Origin: an uncultured Collinsella sp.
GTDB lineage: Bacteria; Actinomycetota; Coriobacteriia; Coriobacteriales; Coriobacteriaceae
Assembly: GCA_900540845.1 (NCBI GenBank)
Contig: UQHS01000004.1
Coordinates: forward strand, 69,889-133,888
Direction: 5' to 3'
DNA: 64,000 bases
The position numbers and the translations under genes are program-made. Shown piece after piece: positions 50,602 to 58,721 of this stretch. The notes under the pieces were generated by a model. It was not told where the DNA came from. It made no database searches and saw only the letters and a program-made list of their open reading frames with translations. Numbering within the stretch: the first letter of the stretch is position 1; each line of letters begins with the position of its first letter.

Positions 50602-51726
50602 ATGGATATTCCCGTTATCGGTGTTGAGGACTGGCTCAACGTCCATGAGATGGATGCCACCTGGGACATCGCCCAGTCCACCATCGCCTCGCTCACCATG
50701 GGTGAACTGCGCGCGCTCGATGGCGAGGAGGGCGCATCTTTCTACGAGATGCTCGATGCCCAGAAGATGAATTACGGCTGGATCGAGGGCTCGCCTGAGT
50801 TCAAGGACGAGGTCGCCAAGCTGTACGGAAAGCGGATCGACCACAAGAACATCCTCCAGACGAACGGCTGCACCGGCGCCAACCTGAATGCGCTGATGGC
50901 CGTCGTTCGCCCGGGCGACCATGTGATCGCCGAGTGGCCGACGTACGCCCCGCTGTACGAGATTCCCCGTACCCTTGGGGCTGAGGTCGAGTATTGGCAG
51001 ATCCACGAGGAGCTGGGCTGGATGCCCGACATCGAGGAGCTCCGCGCGATGGTGCGCCCCAATACGCGCCTGATCTGCATCAACAACGCGTCCAATCCCG
51101 TGGGCGCCGTTCTCGATGCCGAGATGCTCGCCCAGATCGCCGAGATCGCCGACAGCGTCGGCGCCTACGTCCTGTGCGACGAGGTGTACCTGCCGCTTGA
51201 GAACACCGAGAGCTTCAAGTCGATGATCGACGTTTACGATCGCGCCATCGTCACGAACTCGGTGTCCAAGACGTACTCGGTGCCCGCGGCGCGATGCGGT
51301 TGGGTCATCGCGAACGACGAGGTGTCCGATGCGATTCGTACGTACCGCGACTACACGATGATCTGCGGCGGCGTCTTCAACGACGCGCTCGCCACGTATG
51401 TGCTGCGTCACCGCGACAAGATCCTCGAGCGCAATCGTGAAATCGTGTTTGGCAACCGCGCCATCGCGCAGGAGTGGATCGACAGCCAGGATCGCGTGAG
51501 CTGGGTGGCGCCCAAGGGCGTGTCGACCTCCTTCATCCGTCTGGACATTCCCGAGGACGACGAGGCGTTCTGCCTGCGCCTGCTCGAGCAGCGCGGGGTG
51601 CTTCTGGTGCCCGGCAGCCGCTTCGAGCTTCCCTGCGGCGCTCGCCTGGGCTATTGCGCCCAGCCCGATGTGCTGAAGAAGGGCCTGTCGCTTTTGGGTG
51701 ATGCCCTGGCTGAGTTCGACCGATAG
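50602..51726 (+). CDS. PLP-dependent class I/II aminotransferase
   Basis: A 374-aa fold-type I enzyme. The PLP lysine is in VTNSVSKTYSVPAARCGW, the Asp in YVLCDEVYLPLEN, and the phosphate-binding turn in QTNGCTGANLNAL. It resembles the capreomycidine synthase-like group, which acts on arginine derivatives; with an arginine exchanger upstream, a basic amino acid substrate is plausible but unproven. AAAGAGG precedes the ATG at 50602. Confidence 0.83.
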   Translation: MDIPVIGVEDWLNVHEMDATWDIAQSTIASLTMGELRALDGEEGASFYEMLDAQKMNYGWIEGSPEFKDEVAKLYGKRIDHKNILQTNGCTGANLNALMAVVRPGDHVIAEWPTYAPLYEIPRTLGAEVEYWQIHEELGWMPDIEELRAMVRPNTRLICINNASNPVGAVLDAEMLAQIAEIADSVGAYVLCDEVYLPLENTESFKSMIDVYDRAIVTNSVSKTYSVPAARCGWVIANDEVSDAIRTYRDYTMICGGVFNDALATYVLRHRDKILERNREIVFGNRAIAQEWIDSQDRVSWVAPKGVSTSFIRLDIPEDDEAFCLRLLEQRGVLLVPGSRFELPCGARLGYCAQPDVLKKGLSLLGDALAEFDR

Positions 51727-51759
51727 TTTGGCTCGAGCTCATTGGAGTTCGACCGATAG
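51712..51759 (+). repeat. Short tandem duplication at the aminotransferase 3' end
   Basis: GAGTTCGACCGATAG, covering the last codons and stop, is repeated 33 bases later (51745-51759), with partly similar sequence between. Confidence 0.6.
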
Positions 51760-51819
51760 GCTGGCTTGGCCCCGTCGGGCCAGGCGATAATTCTCCGAGC
51801 GCTGCTCGGCGTTGTGCGT

Positions 51820-51850
51820 GAAGGCCCCGTCAGGGGCCTTCATCTATATT
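51820..51850 (+). terminator. Terminator after the aminotransferase gene
   Basis: A 9-bp stem GAAGGCCCC/GGGGCCTTC with tetraloop GTCA, followed by ATCTATATT. Confidence 0.75.
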
Positions 51851-51898
51851 GGGGTAGTTTCTCTTGGATTTTTCGATGACGCCACTGCGGAGGGGTCC

Positions 51899-51970
51899 AT
51901 GCTCGTTGGGGTCGATTGCGTGAAGTGCCATCGCCGAGGACAATGCGAAGATAAAACTCGGCTAGACTAG
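51899..51970 (+). CDS. Possible 23-residue Cys-rich mini-ORF
   Basis: The ATG at 51899 follows GGAGGGGTCC and encodes MLVGVDCVKCHRRGQCEDKT plus three residues. Cys at 7, 10 and 16 could bind a metal. It ends 35 bases before the DUF1846 gene and could be a leader peptide or chance. Confidence 0.25.
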   Translation: MLVGVDCVKCHRRGQCEDKTRLD

Positions 51971-52004
51971 TTCAGTACCGCCACATGACAAAGGGAGCCG
52001 CCGC

Positions 52005-53486
52005 ATGCGCCAGGGTTTCGATAACGAGAAGTACATTGCCAACCAGGCCGAGCACATCAAGGAGCGGATTGCTCAATTTGGCGGCAAGCTCTACCTGGAG
52101 TTCGGCGGCAAGCTGTTCGATGACTTCCACGCCAGCCGCGTGCTTCCCGGCTTTGAGCCGGACAGTAAATTCCGCATGCTCAAGAGCCTGGTGGACGACG
52201 TCGAGATCATCATCGCCATCAACGCCAACCACATTGAGAAGAACAAGGCCCGCGGGGACCTGGGCATCACGTACGACGAGGATGTCCTGCGCTTGGCGGA
52301 CATCTTCCGCTCCAACGGCTTTTTGGTGGGCGCCGTCGTTCTTACGCAGTATTCCGGCCAGCCCGCGGCAGACCAGTTCCGCCGTCGTCTCTCCATGCTC
52401 GGCATCACCTGCAAGCTTCACTATCCCATCGAGGAGTATCCCCACGACATCGACCTCATCGTGAGCGAGGACGGCTACGGCAAGAACGAGTTCGTCGAGA
52501 CCACGCGTCCGCTCGTCGTCGTGACGGCCCCCGGCCCGGGTTCCGGCAAGCTCGCCACCTGCCTTTCGCAGCTGTACCACGAGCACAAGCGCGGCGTGGC
52601 GGCGGGCTATGCCAAGTTTGAGACCTTCCCGGTGTGGAACCTTCCGCTCACGCACCCCGTGAACATCGCCTACGAGGCGGCCACGGTCGACCTGGACGAT
52701 GCCAACATCATTGACCCGTTCCACCTCGAGGCCCACGGCGTCACCACGGTCAATTACAACCGCGATGTCGAGGCGTTCCCCGTGGTGAAGGCCCTCATGG
52801 AGAAGATCTTGGGCGAGAGCCCCTACATGAGCCCCACCGACATGGGCGTGAACATGGTCGGGTACGCCATCTGTGACGACGCGGCGTGCCGCGAGGCCGC
52901 CGACATGGAGATCGTCCGCCGCTATTTCACCGCGGCCGTGAACGTGAAGCGCACGGGCAGCGGCTCCGATCAGGTCGATAAGCTCAAGGCCATCATGCAG
53001 CGCGTGGGCGTGACCAAAGACCAGTCCCCGGCTCGATCCGCCGCGCTGCTCAAAGAGGAGACCACCGGCTCTCCCGCGGGCGCCATGGTGCTCCCCGACG
53101 GCATGGTGGTCACGGGCAAGACCTCCACGCGCCTCGGCGCCGCGAGCTCCCTCATGATGAACGCCCTCAAGGCCGTGACCGGCGTCGACATGGAGCTCGA
53201 GGTCATCTCGAACGACGCCATCGAGCCCATCAGCCACCTCAAGACCAGTCAGCTCGGCAGCGTCAATCCGCGTCTGCACCCCGATGAGACGCTCATCGCC
53301 CTCTCGATCACATCGGCCACGAGCGAGGTCGCCGAGCGCGTGCTCGCCGGCCTGCCCAAGCTGCGCGGGTGCGACGCGTTCTTCTCGGTGATCATCTCCA
53401 CCACGGACGAGGCGCTGTTTAAGAAACTCGGCATCAACGTGTGCTGCGAGCCCAAATTTGAGCGCAGTGGGTATTACCACCGCTAG
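52005..53486 (+). CDS. DUF1846 family protein
   Basis: A 493-aa soluble protein close to the full family length. The N-terminus has YLEFGGKLFDDFHASRVLPGF, and the P-loop-like VVVTAPGPGSGKLATCLSQL appears near residue 170. Family structures show a Rossmann-like part, but the biochemical role is unknown. The RBS AAGGGAG precedes the ATG. The Xer gene starts 14 bases after its stop, so they are probably in one operon. Confidence 0.85.
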   Translation: MRQGFDNEKYIANQAEHIKERIAQFGGKLYLEFGGKLFDDFHASRVLPGFEPDSKFRMLKSLVDDVEIIIAINANHIEKNKARGDLGITYDEDVLRLADIFRSNGFLVGAVVLTQYSGQPAADQFRRRLSMLGITCKLHYPIEEYPHDIDLIVSEDGYGKNEFVETTRPLVVVTAPGPGSGKLATCLSQLYHEHKRGVAAGYAKFETFPVWNLPLTHPVNIAYEAATVDLDDANIIDPFHLEAHGVTTVNYNRDVEAFPVVKALMEKILGESPYMSPTDMGVNMVGYAICDDAACREAADMEIVRRYFTAAVNVKRTGSGSDQVDKLKAIMQRVGVTKDQSPARSAALLKEETTGSPAGAMVLPDGMVVTGKTSTRLGAASSLMMNALKAVTGVDMELEVISNDAIEPISHLKTSQLGSVNPRLHPDETLIALSITSATSEVAERVLAGLPKLRGCDAFFSVIISTTDEALFKKLGINVCCEPKFERSGYYHR

Positions 53487-53500
53487 GGGAGGCGTGCGCT

Positions 53501-54403
53501 ATGACGGAGCTTGAGCGGTGTTGCGTCGAATACCTCGACCACCTCTCCGTCGAACGCAACCTCGCTTCAAACACCATCGCGGCGTATCGCCGTGACCTAT
53601 CTGCATATCTTTCATTTCTGAGCGGGCGCGGTATTGTCGCGCCCGACGACGTTGACCGCGCGGATGTCGAGGCGTTCGTCATCGCCAAGCGCGAACAGGG
53701 CGCCGCCGACGCATCGGTCAACCGGGCGCTGTCCGCGGTGAAGGGGTTGCATCGCTTCATCGTGCGCGAGGGCCTCTCCTCATCGCACCCGACGGCGTCG
53801 ATCCACCTGCCCAAGACCGCCGACCGCCTTCCGCAGGTGATCTCAATCGACTGCGCCACCGAGCTGCTCGACCAGCCCTTCCCTCCGACGGCCGCGGGCG
53901 AGCGGGACCATTGCGTGCTCGAGGTGTTGTATGGATGCGGGCTGCGCGCAAGCGAGCTGTCGGGCCTCGACGTGCAAGACGTGTATCTCGACGAGGAGTT
54001 TTTGCGCGTCACGGGCAAGGGGTCCAAGCAGCGGCTCGTCCCGATCACCGGGACCGCGCGCAGGGCGCTTTGCGCCTACATGGACGGCGCCCGCCTCGAG
54101 CTGCTCGCCCATGCCCGCACCATGACCACCTCGGCGGTGTTTCTCAACGCCCGCGGCACTCGCCTGTCCCGTCAAAGCGTGCACGCGATATGCGAGCGGT
54201 ATGGCCGGGCGGTGGGTATCGAGGGGCTTCATCCCCACACGCTGCGCCATTCGTTTGCCACGCACATGCTCGCCGGCGGTGCCGACCTGCGCGTGCTGCA
54301 GGAGATCTTGGGCCACGCGGACATCTCAACCACGCAGATATATACGCACCTCGACCGCACGCAGCTGCGCGAGGTCTATCTCTCCGCCCACCCTCGCGCC
54401 TAG
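53501..54403 (+). CDS. Tyrosine recombinase, XerC/XerD type
   Basis: A 300-aa site-specific recombinase of the size used for chromosome dimer resolution. It has a SAM-like N-terminal DNA-binding domain, the first Arg in YGCGLRASELSGL, HTLRHSFATHMLAGGADLRV, LGHADISTTQIYTHLD with the catalytic Tyr, and a short tail. The order with the dcw cluster and no nearby integrative element favour a housekeeping XerD/XerC. Confidence 0.9.
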   Translation: MTELERCCVEYLDHLSVERNLASNTIAAYRRDLSAYLSFLSGRGIVAPDDVDRADVEAFVIAKREQGAADASVNRALSAVKGLHRFIVREGLSSSHPTASIHLPKTADRLPQVISIDCATELLDQPFPPTAAGERDHCVLEVLYGCGLRASELSGLDVQDVYLDEEFLRVTGKGSKQRLVPITGTARRALCAYMDGARLELLAHARTMTTSAVFLNARGTRLSRQSVHAICERYGRAVGIEGLHPHTLRHSFATHMLAGGADLRVLQEILGHADISTTQIYTHLDRTQLREVYLSAHPRA

Positions 54404-54745
54404 GGCTTGTCGCTTGCGCCCGCCCTTCCCGGGCTGGGTGATGTGGGGCGTACGACCACAAGTCGGGCACAACTCAAAAATCGGTTCAACCTCAAGTCGA
54501 AGGTTTAACCTGTGCAAACGGGGTCGACCTGTGGTGGATTTCGCATCGCAAAACACAATATCTTGTGCTCATGCCAACGCGTGTTCGGTGTCGCCTCTGG
54601 ACGCGTTGGGGGCGGGTGGGGGAAAGTGGGGGAGAATGTGGGAAAAAGTGTTGCGAAAGGGGGGCCGCCCCCATAAAATGAAAAGCGTCGACGGCGGGGT
54701 GGCTCCCGCACATGCCCACGAGTAAGCCTAAGGGGGTGCGCGCCA
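54404..54745. other. Leader region of the dcw cluster
   Basis: 342 bases with no supported gene. It holds the MraZ-box repeats listed separately, short direct repeats around TCAACCTCAAGTCG at 54490 and a loose palindrome ACAATATCTTGT at 54556. It is the expected main promoter region for cell division and wall genes. Confidence 0.6.
54617..54653 (+). promoter_or_regulatory. MraZ-box repeats
   Basis: TGGG words begin at 54617, 54627 and 54639, with a weaker TGTTG at 54649 (spacing 10, 12, 10), in the pattern TGGGGGAAAG repeated. MraZ is known to bind direct TGGGN repeats one helical turn apart upstream of its own gene, so this is the likely autoregulatory operator of the dcw cluster. Confidence 0.7.
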
Positions 54746-55180
54746 GTGTATTTCAACGGTACCTATGATCGAAATCTCGATGCAAAGGGACGTTTGACGC
54801 TGCCGCCCGCCTTCAAAAAGCAGATCGATGGCCTTGTGCGTGTCCTTCCTGCCCCTGAAAAGGAAGTCGACGCCCTGTACGTGTTCACCGAGGACACGTT
54901 CAAGGTCTGGGTTGACTCTGTGTTTGAGGCCAAGGGCGGGTTCGACCCGACCAACCGCTCTCATCGCATGGTCAAGGAGGCGTTGTACGGTGCGGCAACC
55001 ACACTTGAAATAGACTCCGCCGCCCGCATCAGCCTTCCCGAGCACGATCGCACGAAGGTCCATCTGGATCGCGAGGTCACGATCGTCGGCAGCGACGATC
55101 GCCTGGTGATTTGGGATCGTGAGACCTATGCGGCACGTCAGGTCGAGACTGAGGACATTCTCGCGGACTTCTTCGACTAA
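54746..55180 (+). CDS. mraZ: Transcriptional regulator MraZ
   Basis: A 144-aa AbrB-like protein with two SpoVT/AbrB-type repeats: YDRNLDAKGRLTLPPAFKKQ at the start and LEIDSAARISLPEHDRTKVH in the middle. It forms rings and controls the dcw cluster. The start is GTG at 54746 with AAGGGGG upstream. rsmH follows 12 bases after its stop. Confidence 0.93.
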   Translation: MYFNGTYDRNLDAKGRLTLPPAFKKQIDGLVRVLPAPEKEVDALYVFTEDTFKVWVDSVFEAKGGFDPTNRSHRMVKEALYGAATTLEIDSAARISLPEHDRTKVHLDREVTIVGSDDRLVIWDRETYAARQVETEDILADFFD

Positions 55181-55192
55181 AGGAGACGCCCC

Positions 55193-56170
55193 ATGAACGC
55201 GAACGAGGCAGCAGGTACGTTGACACCTGAATATCGGCATGAACCTGTCATGCTCCAGGAGGTGCTCGAGCAGCTCCAACTCAAGAGCGGTTCCTCGGTG
55301 TGCGATTGCACGCTCGGCGGTGCCGGCCACTCCGTGAGGATGGCCGCGCAAGTCGGATCCGAAGGCTTGCTACTTGGTATCGACCAGGACGACATGGCCC
55401 TCGCTGCGGCGGGGAAGCGGCTCGACGCCGAGGCCCCAGGAACGCCGCACAAGCTCCTCAAAGGCAACTTTGGCGACTTGGATGAGCTGCTGTGCGCAGC
55501 TCAGGTGCCCGGTGTCGATGGATTCCTGTTCGATTTGGGAGTTTCGAGCCCCCAACTTGATATCCCTGGTAGGGGTTTCTCGTACAACGAGAACGCCCCG
55601 CTCGATATGCGTATGGATCCGGGAACAAACACCCTAAACGCAGCTGAGGTCTTGAACACCTATACCGAAGCCGACCTCGCCCGGATTCTTCGCGTTTATG
55701 GCGAGGAGAAGTTCGCCCGGCAGATCGCGCGCGAGATCGTGCGCCGTCGCCAGACGAGCCCGCTTCTTTCCACGGGGGATTTCGTCGACGTCATCAAAGC
55801 CGGCATCCCGGCGGCTGCGCGCAGGCACGGGGGACACCCCGCAAAGCGCAGCTTCCAGGCCATCCGCATCGAGGTCAACCATGAGCTCGACGTGCTCGAG
55901 CGCGGTCTCGAGGCGGCCGTTCGCTGGCTCAACCCGGGGGGGCGCGTGTGCGTCATCTCGTATCACTCGCTGGAGGACCGTATCGTCAAGCGCCTGTTCC
56001 AGGAGCTGTCGCAGGGCTGCACCTGCCCGCCGGACATTCCGGTGTGCGTGTGCGGAAACGTGCCGATAGTCAAGGTCACAACCCGCAAACCACTGGTTGC
56101 CACGGCCGAAGAGGTCGAGCGCAACCCCCGTGCGCGATCGGCAAAGATCCGTTGCGCGGAGCGCCTGTAG
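55193..56170 (+). CDS. rsmH: 16S rRNA (cytosine-N4) methyltransferase RsmH
   Basis: A 325-aa SAM-dependent enzyme that methylates C1402 of 16S rRNA. Motifs: CDCTLGGAGHSVRMA, GIDQDDMAL, FDLGVSSPQLDIPGRGFSY and ISYHSLEDRIVKRLF near the end. AAAGGAG precedes the ATG at 55193. Second gene of the cluster. Confidence 0.95.
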   Translation: MNANEAAGTLTPEYRHEPVMLQEVLEQLQLKSGSSVCDCTLGGAGHSVRMAAQVGSEGLLLGIDQDDMALAAAGKRLDAEAPGTPHKLLKGNFGDLDELLCAAQVPGVDGFLFDLGVSSPQLDIPGRGFSYNENAPLDMRMDPGTNTLNAAEVLNTYTEADLARILRVYGEEKFARQIAREIVRRRQTSPLLSTGDFVDVIKAGIPAAARRHGGHPAKRSFQAIRIEVNHELDVLERGLEAAVRWLNPGGRVCVISYHSLEDRIVKRLFQELSQGCTCPPDIPVCVCGNVPIVKVTTRKPLVATAEEVERNPRARSAKIRCAERL

Positions 56171-56247
56171 AGGGGGCTTTGCGCCGATCCGCTGCTCGGC
56201 ATCGTATCTATTGAGTTCACTTCTTCTGGGATGGAGGGCAGCATATC

Positions 56248-56721
56248 ATGGGTTATTCCACCTCAAACGCAGCATATGCCTATGATATGCAGCCCGACCT
56301 TCTCGCTTCTCCTACCGCGTATCCCGCGCCGCAACCTCAGGCACGCCCGAAGCTCGACGTTGTCACAGGCGCCGGCCGCGAGGCCAGCCAGGACGTCAGC
56401 CCCCAGTTCACGCACTGCGTGAAGGTGTTCGCCACCCTCGTTGCGTTCGTGTTCGCGATCGGATTGTTCCGCGTCACGGTTGCCGGCCTCACCGCTGCCA
56501 CGCTCAACAACGCGGCCACGTTGTCCAACCAGCTCACCGAGGCTCAGGAGCAGAGCTCCGATCTGGAGGTCATGCGCGCCGTGTATGGCTCCTCCACGCG
56601 TATCCGCGACCTCGCTGAGGGCTACGGCATGGTTGCGGCCAACGGCGGCGTGACCCTCGATTTCACCGAGTACGTCGATTCTGCTGCCGATGGTGCGGCC
56701 GTTGCGCCAAACGCCCAGTAG
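56248..56721 (+). CDS. ftsL: FtsL-like division protein
   Basis: 157 aa: a ~60-residue cytoplasmic N-terminus rich in Ala/Pro, one membrane helix (VFATLVAFVFAIGLFRVTVA), then a short coiled region (LSNQLTEAQEQSSDLEVMR) and a C-terminal acidic tail. The sequence is poorly conserved in this family, so position between rsmH and ftsI carries most weight. It would act with the FtsQB complex at the septum. Confidence 0.75.
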   Translation: MGYSTSNAAYAYDMQPDLLASPTAYPAPQPQARPKLDVVTGAGREASQDVSPQFTHCVKVFATLVAFVFAIGLFRVTVAGLTAATLNNAATLSNQLTEAQEQSSDLEVMRAVYGSSTRIRDLAEGYGMVAANGGVTLDFTEYVDSAADGAAVAPNAQ

Positions 56722-56735
56722 TTGGCATAGACGAT

Positions 56736-58634
56736 ATGCCGTATTCCAATGATGATAGACATGGATCTGGACGCCGCGCGCCTCGTGGGCGCGCCTCGTC
56801 TGGTCGAGGCGGTACGGGTGCATCTCGCCCGGGCTCCTCGAGGGGTGCTGCCCGTCGCGGCGCCTACGCTCCCGCTCGCGATGCGCGCGCCCGTGTATCG
56901 CGCGGCGGCTCGGGCGGCAGCCGAGGGTCTGCGCGCAATCGCCAGCGAGAGGACTCCGCGCTTGATTACACGTTCCTGGACCGGCAGACGTTCATCGCCG
57001 GCGGGCTATGCGTGCTCGGCGGCGTCATAGCGGCAAGGTTGGCCGACTATCAGGTCTTCAACGCCGGGCTCTATCAGGGCCGCGCCAACGAGCGTCGCCT
57101 GTCGCAGCAGACCCTGTACGCCAAGCGCGGGACGATCTACGATCGCAACGGCACCGTGCTGGTCTCGAGCGTCGAGTGCAAGAATGTCTACGTGAACCCT
57201 CGGCTCATCGAAAAAAAGAACAGGAAAAAGGTTATCGCCGCACTCGTCGAGGTGCTCGGCGTCGACGAGGACGAAGTGTCGGACATCGTGGACATGGACA
57301 CCACCTTCGCCTACGTGAAGCGCCAGGTCGACGAGGAGGACGCCGAGCTGCTCGCCAAGAAGAACCTCGCGGGCATCGAGTTCGAGCCGGCTATCAAGCG
57401 CGTGTACCCCAACGATTCGCTGGCCTCGCAGGTGCTGGGCGTGGTGAATGTCGACAACGTTGGCATCACGGGCCTGGAAAAGCAATATGACGACGTCCTG
57501 ACGGGCGTGAACGGCAGCCTCATGCGCGAGCGCGCGCTCGACGGCTCGTTTATCGCCGGCGGCGCCTATGAGAAGAAGCCCGCGCAAGACGGCATGGACA
57601 TCGTCTTGGGCATCGACATCAATATCCAGCGCGTCGCCGAGGAGGTCATCGCGGAGGTCGTCGAGCGCGTGGGCGCCAAAAACGGCTCGGTGCTGGTGGC
57701 CGACCCCACAAACGGCGAGATCTTGTGCTGCTGCTCGTACCCCACCTACGACCCGAACGACCTTGCGTCCGCGGCCAACGCCGACATGAACCTGCGCATG
57801 GTCACCGACGTGTACGAGCCCGGCTCCGTGTTCAAATCCTTTGTCGTGGCGGCCGCGATTGAGCATGAGGGGATGACGCCCGATTCGGCCATGGACGTTC
57901 CCGCCATGGTGAAGGTCGGCGACGACGAGGTCCGCGACGCCGACAAGCGCGACTACGGCATGAACATGACCCTGCGCGAGATGATGCGCCGCTCCTCGAA
58001 CGCCGGCTTCGTCTTGGTGGGCGAAAAGATCGGCGCCGATGATTTCGACGCACACGTCATCGGTGACTTCGGCTTCGGCGCATCCACTGGGATCGATTTC
58101 CCCGGCGAGTCGCTCGGCATCATCAAGGACCGCAAAGACTACGACGGCGCCACGCTCGGCTCGATGTCGTTTGGCCAGGCGCTTGCCGTGGAGCCCGTGC
58201 AGATGGTGCGTGCCATGAGCGCGATCGCCAACAAGGGCGTCATGACGACACCGCACTTCGTGAAGACGCGCGACGGCCAGGAGATCGACTGGACCGACGG
58301 AGAGCAGCAGGTGATCAGCGCCGAGACCGCAAAGGCCGTCGCGAGCATGATGCAGACGGTCGTGGACGAGGGCACCGGCGCCGGCGCCCAGGTCGTGGGC
58401 TACAGCGTGGCCGGCAAGACGGGTACGGCGGAGCGAGCCGTGGAAGGTTCGTCGGGTTATCAGGAGAACAACTACATGTCGTCGTTCATGGGGTTTGTCT
58501 CGACCGACGATCCGCGCGTCGTGTGCTATGTCACGCTGGACGGCACCGCCGCGGGCTCCGATGCGGCGACCCCGGTGTTTAGGACCATCATGGAAACGGC
58601 CCTGCCCGTGCTGGGGATAAAGCCCACTCGCTAG
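56736..58634 (+). CDS. ftsI: Septal peptidoglycan transpeptidase FtsI (class B PBP)
   Basis: A 632-aa membrane-anchored penicillin-binding protein. A basic Arg/Gly/Ser-rich N-terminus of about 70 residues precedes the membrane helix (TFIAGGLCVLGGVIAARLAD). The dimerisation domain follows, then the transpeptidase with SxxK in EPGSVFKSF, SxN in RRSSNAGFV and KTG in VAGKTGTAER. The start at 56736 lacks a strong RBS; it is 14 bases after ftsL, so translation may be coupled. Confidence 0.92.
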   Translation: MPYSNDDRHGSGRRAPRGRASSGRGGTGASRPGSSRGAARRGAYAPARDARARVSRGGSGGSRGSARNRQREDSALDYTFLDRQTFIAGGLCVLGGVIAARLADYQVFNAGLYQGRANERRLSQQTLYAKRGTIYDRNGTVLVSSVECKNVYVNPRLIEKKNRKKVIAALVEVLGVDEDEVSDIVDMDTTFAYVKRQVDEEDAELLAKKNLAGIEFEPAIKRVYPNDSLASQVLGVVNVDNVGITGLEKQYDDVLTGVNGSLMRERALDGSFIAGGAYEKKPAQDGMDIVLGIDINIQRVAEEVIAEVVERVGAKNGSVLVADPTNGEILCCCSYPTYDPNDLASAANADMNLRMVTDVYEPGSVFKSFVVAAAIEHEGMTPDSAMDVPAMVKVGDDEVRDADKRDYGMNMTLREMMRRSSNAGFVLVGEKIGADDFDAHVIGDFGFGASTGIDFPGESLGIIKDRKDYDGATLGSMSFGQALAVEPVQMVRAMSAIANKGVMTTPHFVKTRDGQEIDWTDGEQQVISAETAKAVASMMQTVVDEGTGAGAQVVGYSVAGKTGTAERAVEGSSGYQENNYMSSFMGFVSTDDPRVVCYVTLDGTAAGSDAATPVFRTIMETALPVLGIKPTR

Positions 58635-58721
58635 GGTTCACACAGCCTGCACCACATCGAGGGCTGGGCAAGGTACCATAACACGTTGCATGCTATCGAA
58701 CACAGAAAGGCTGACCCTCAT

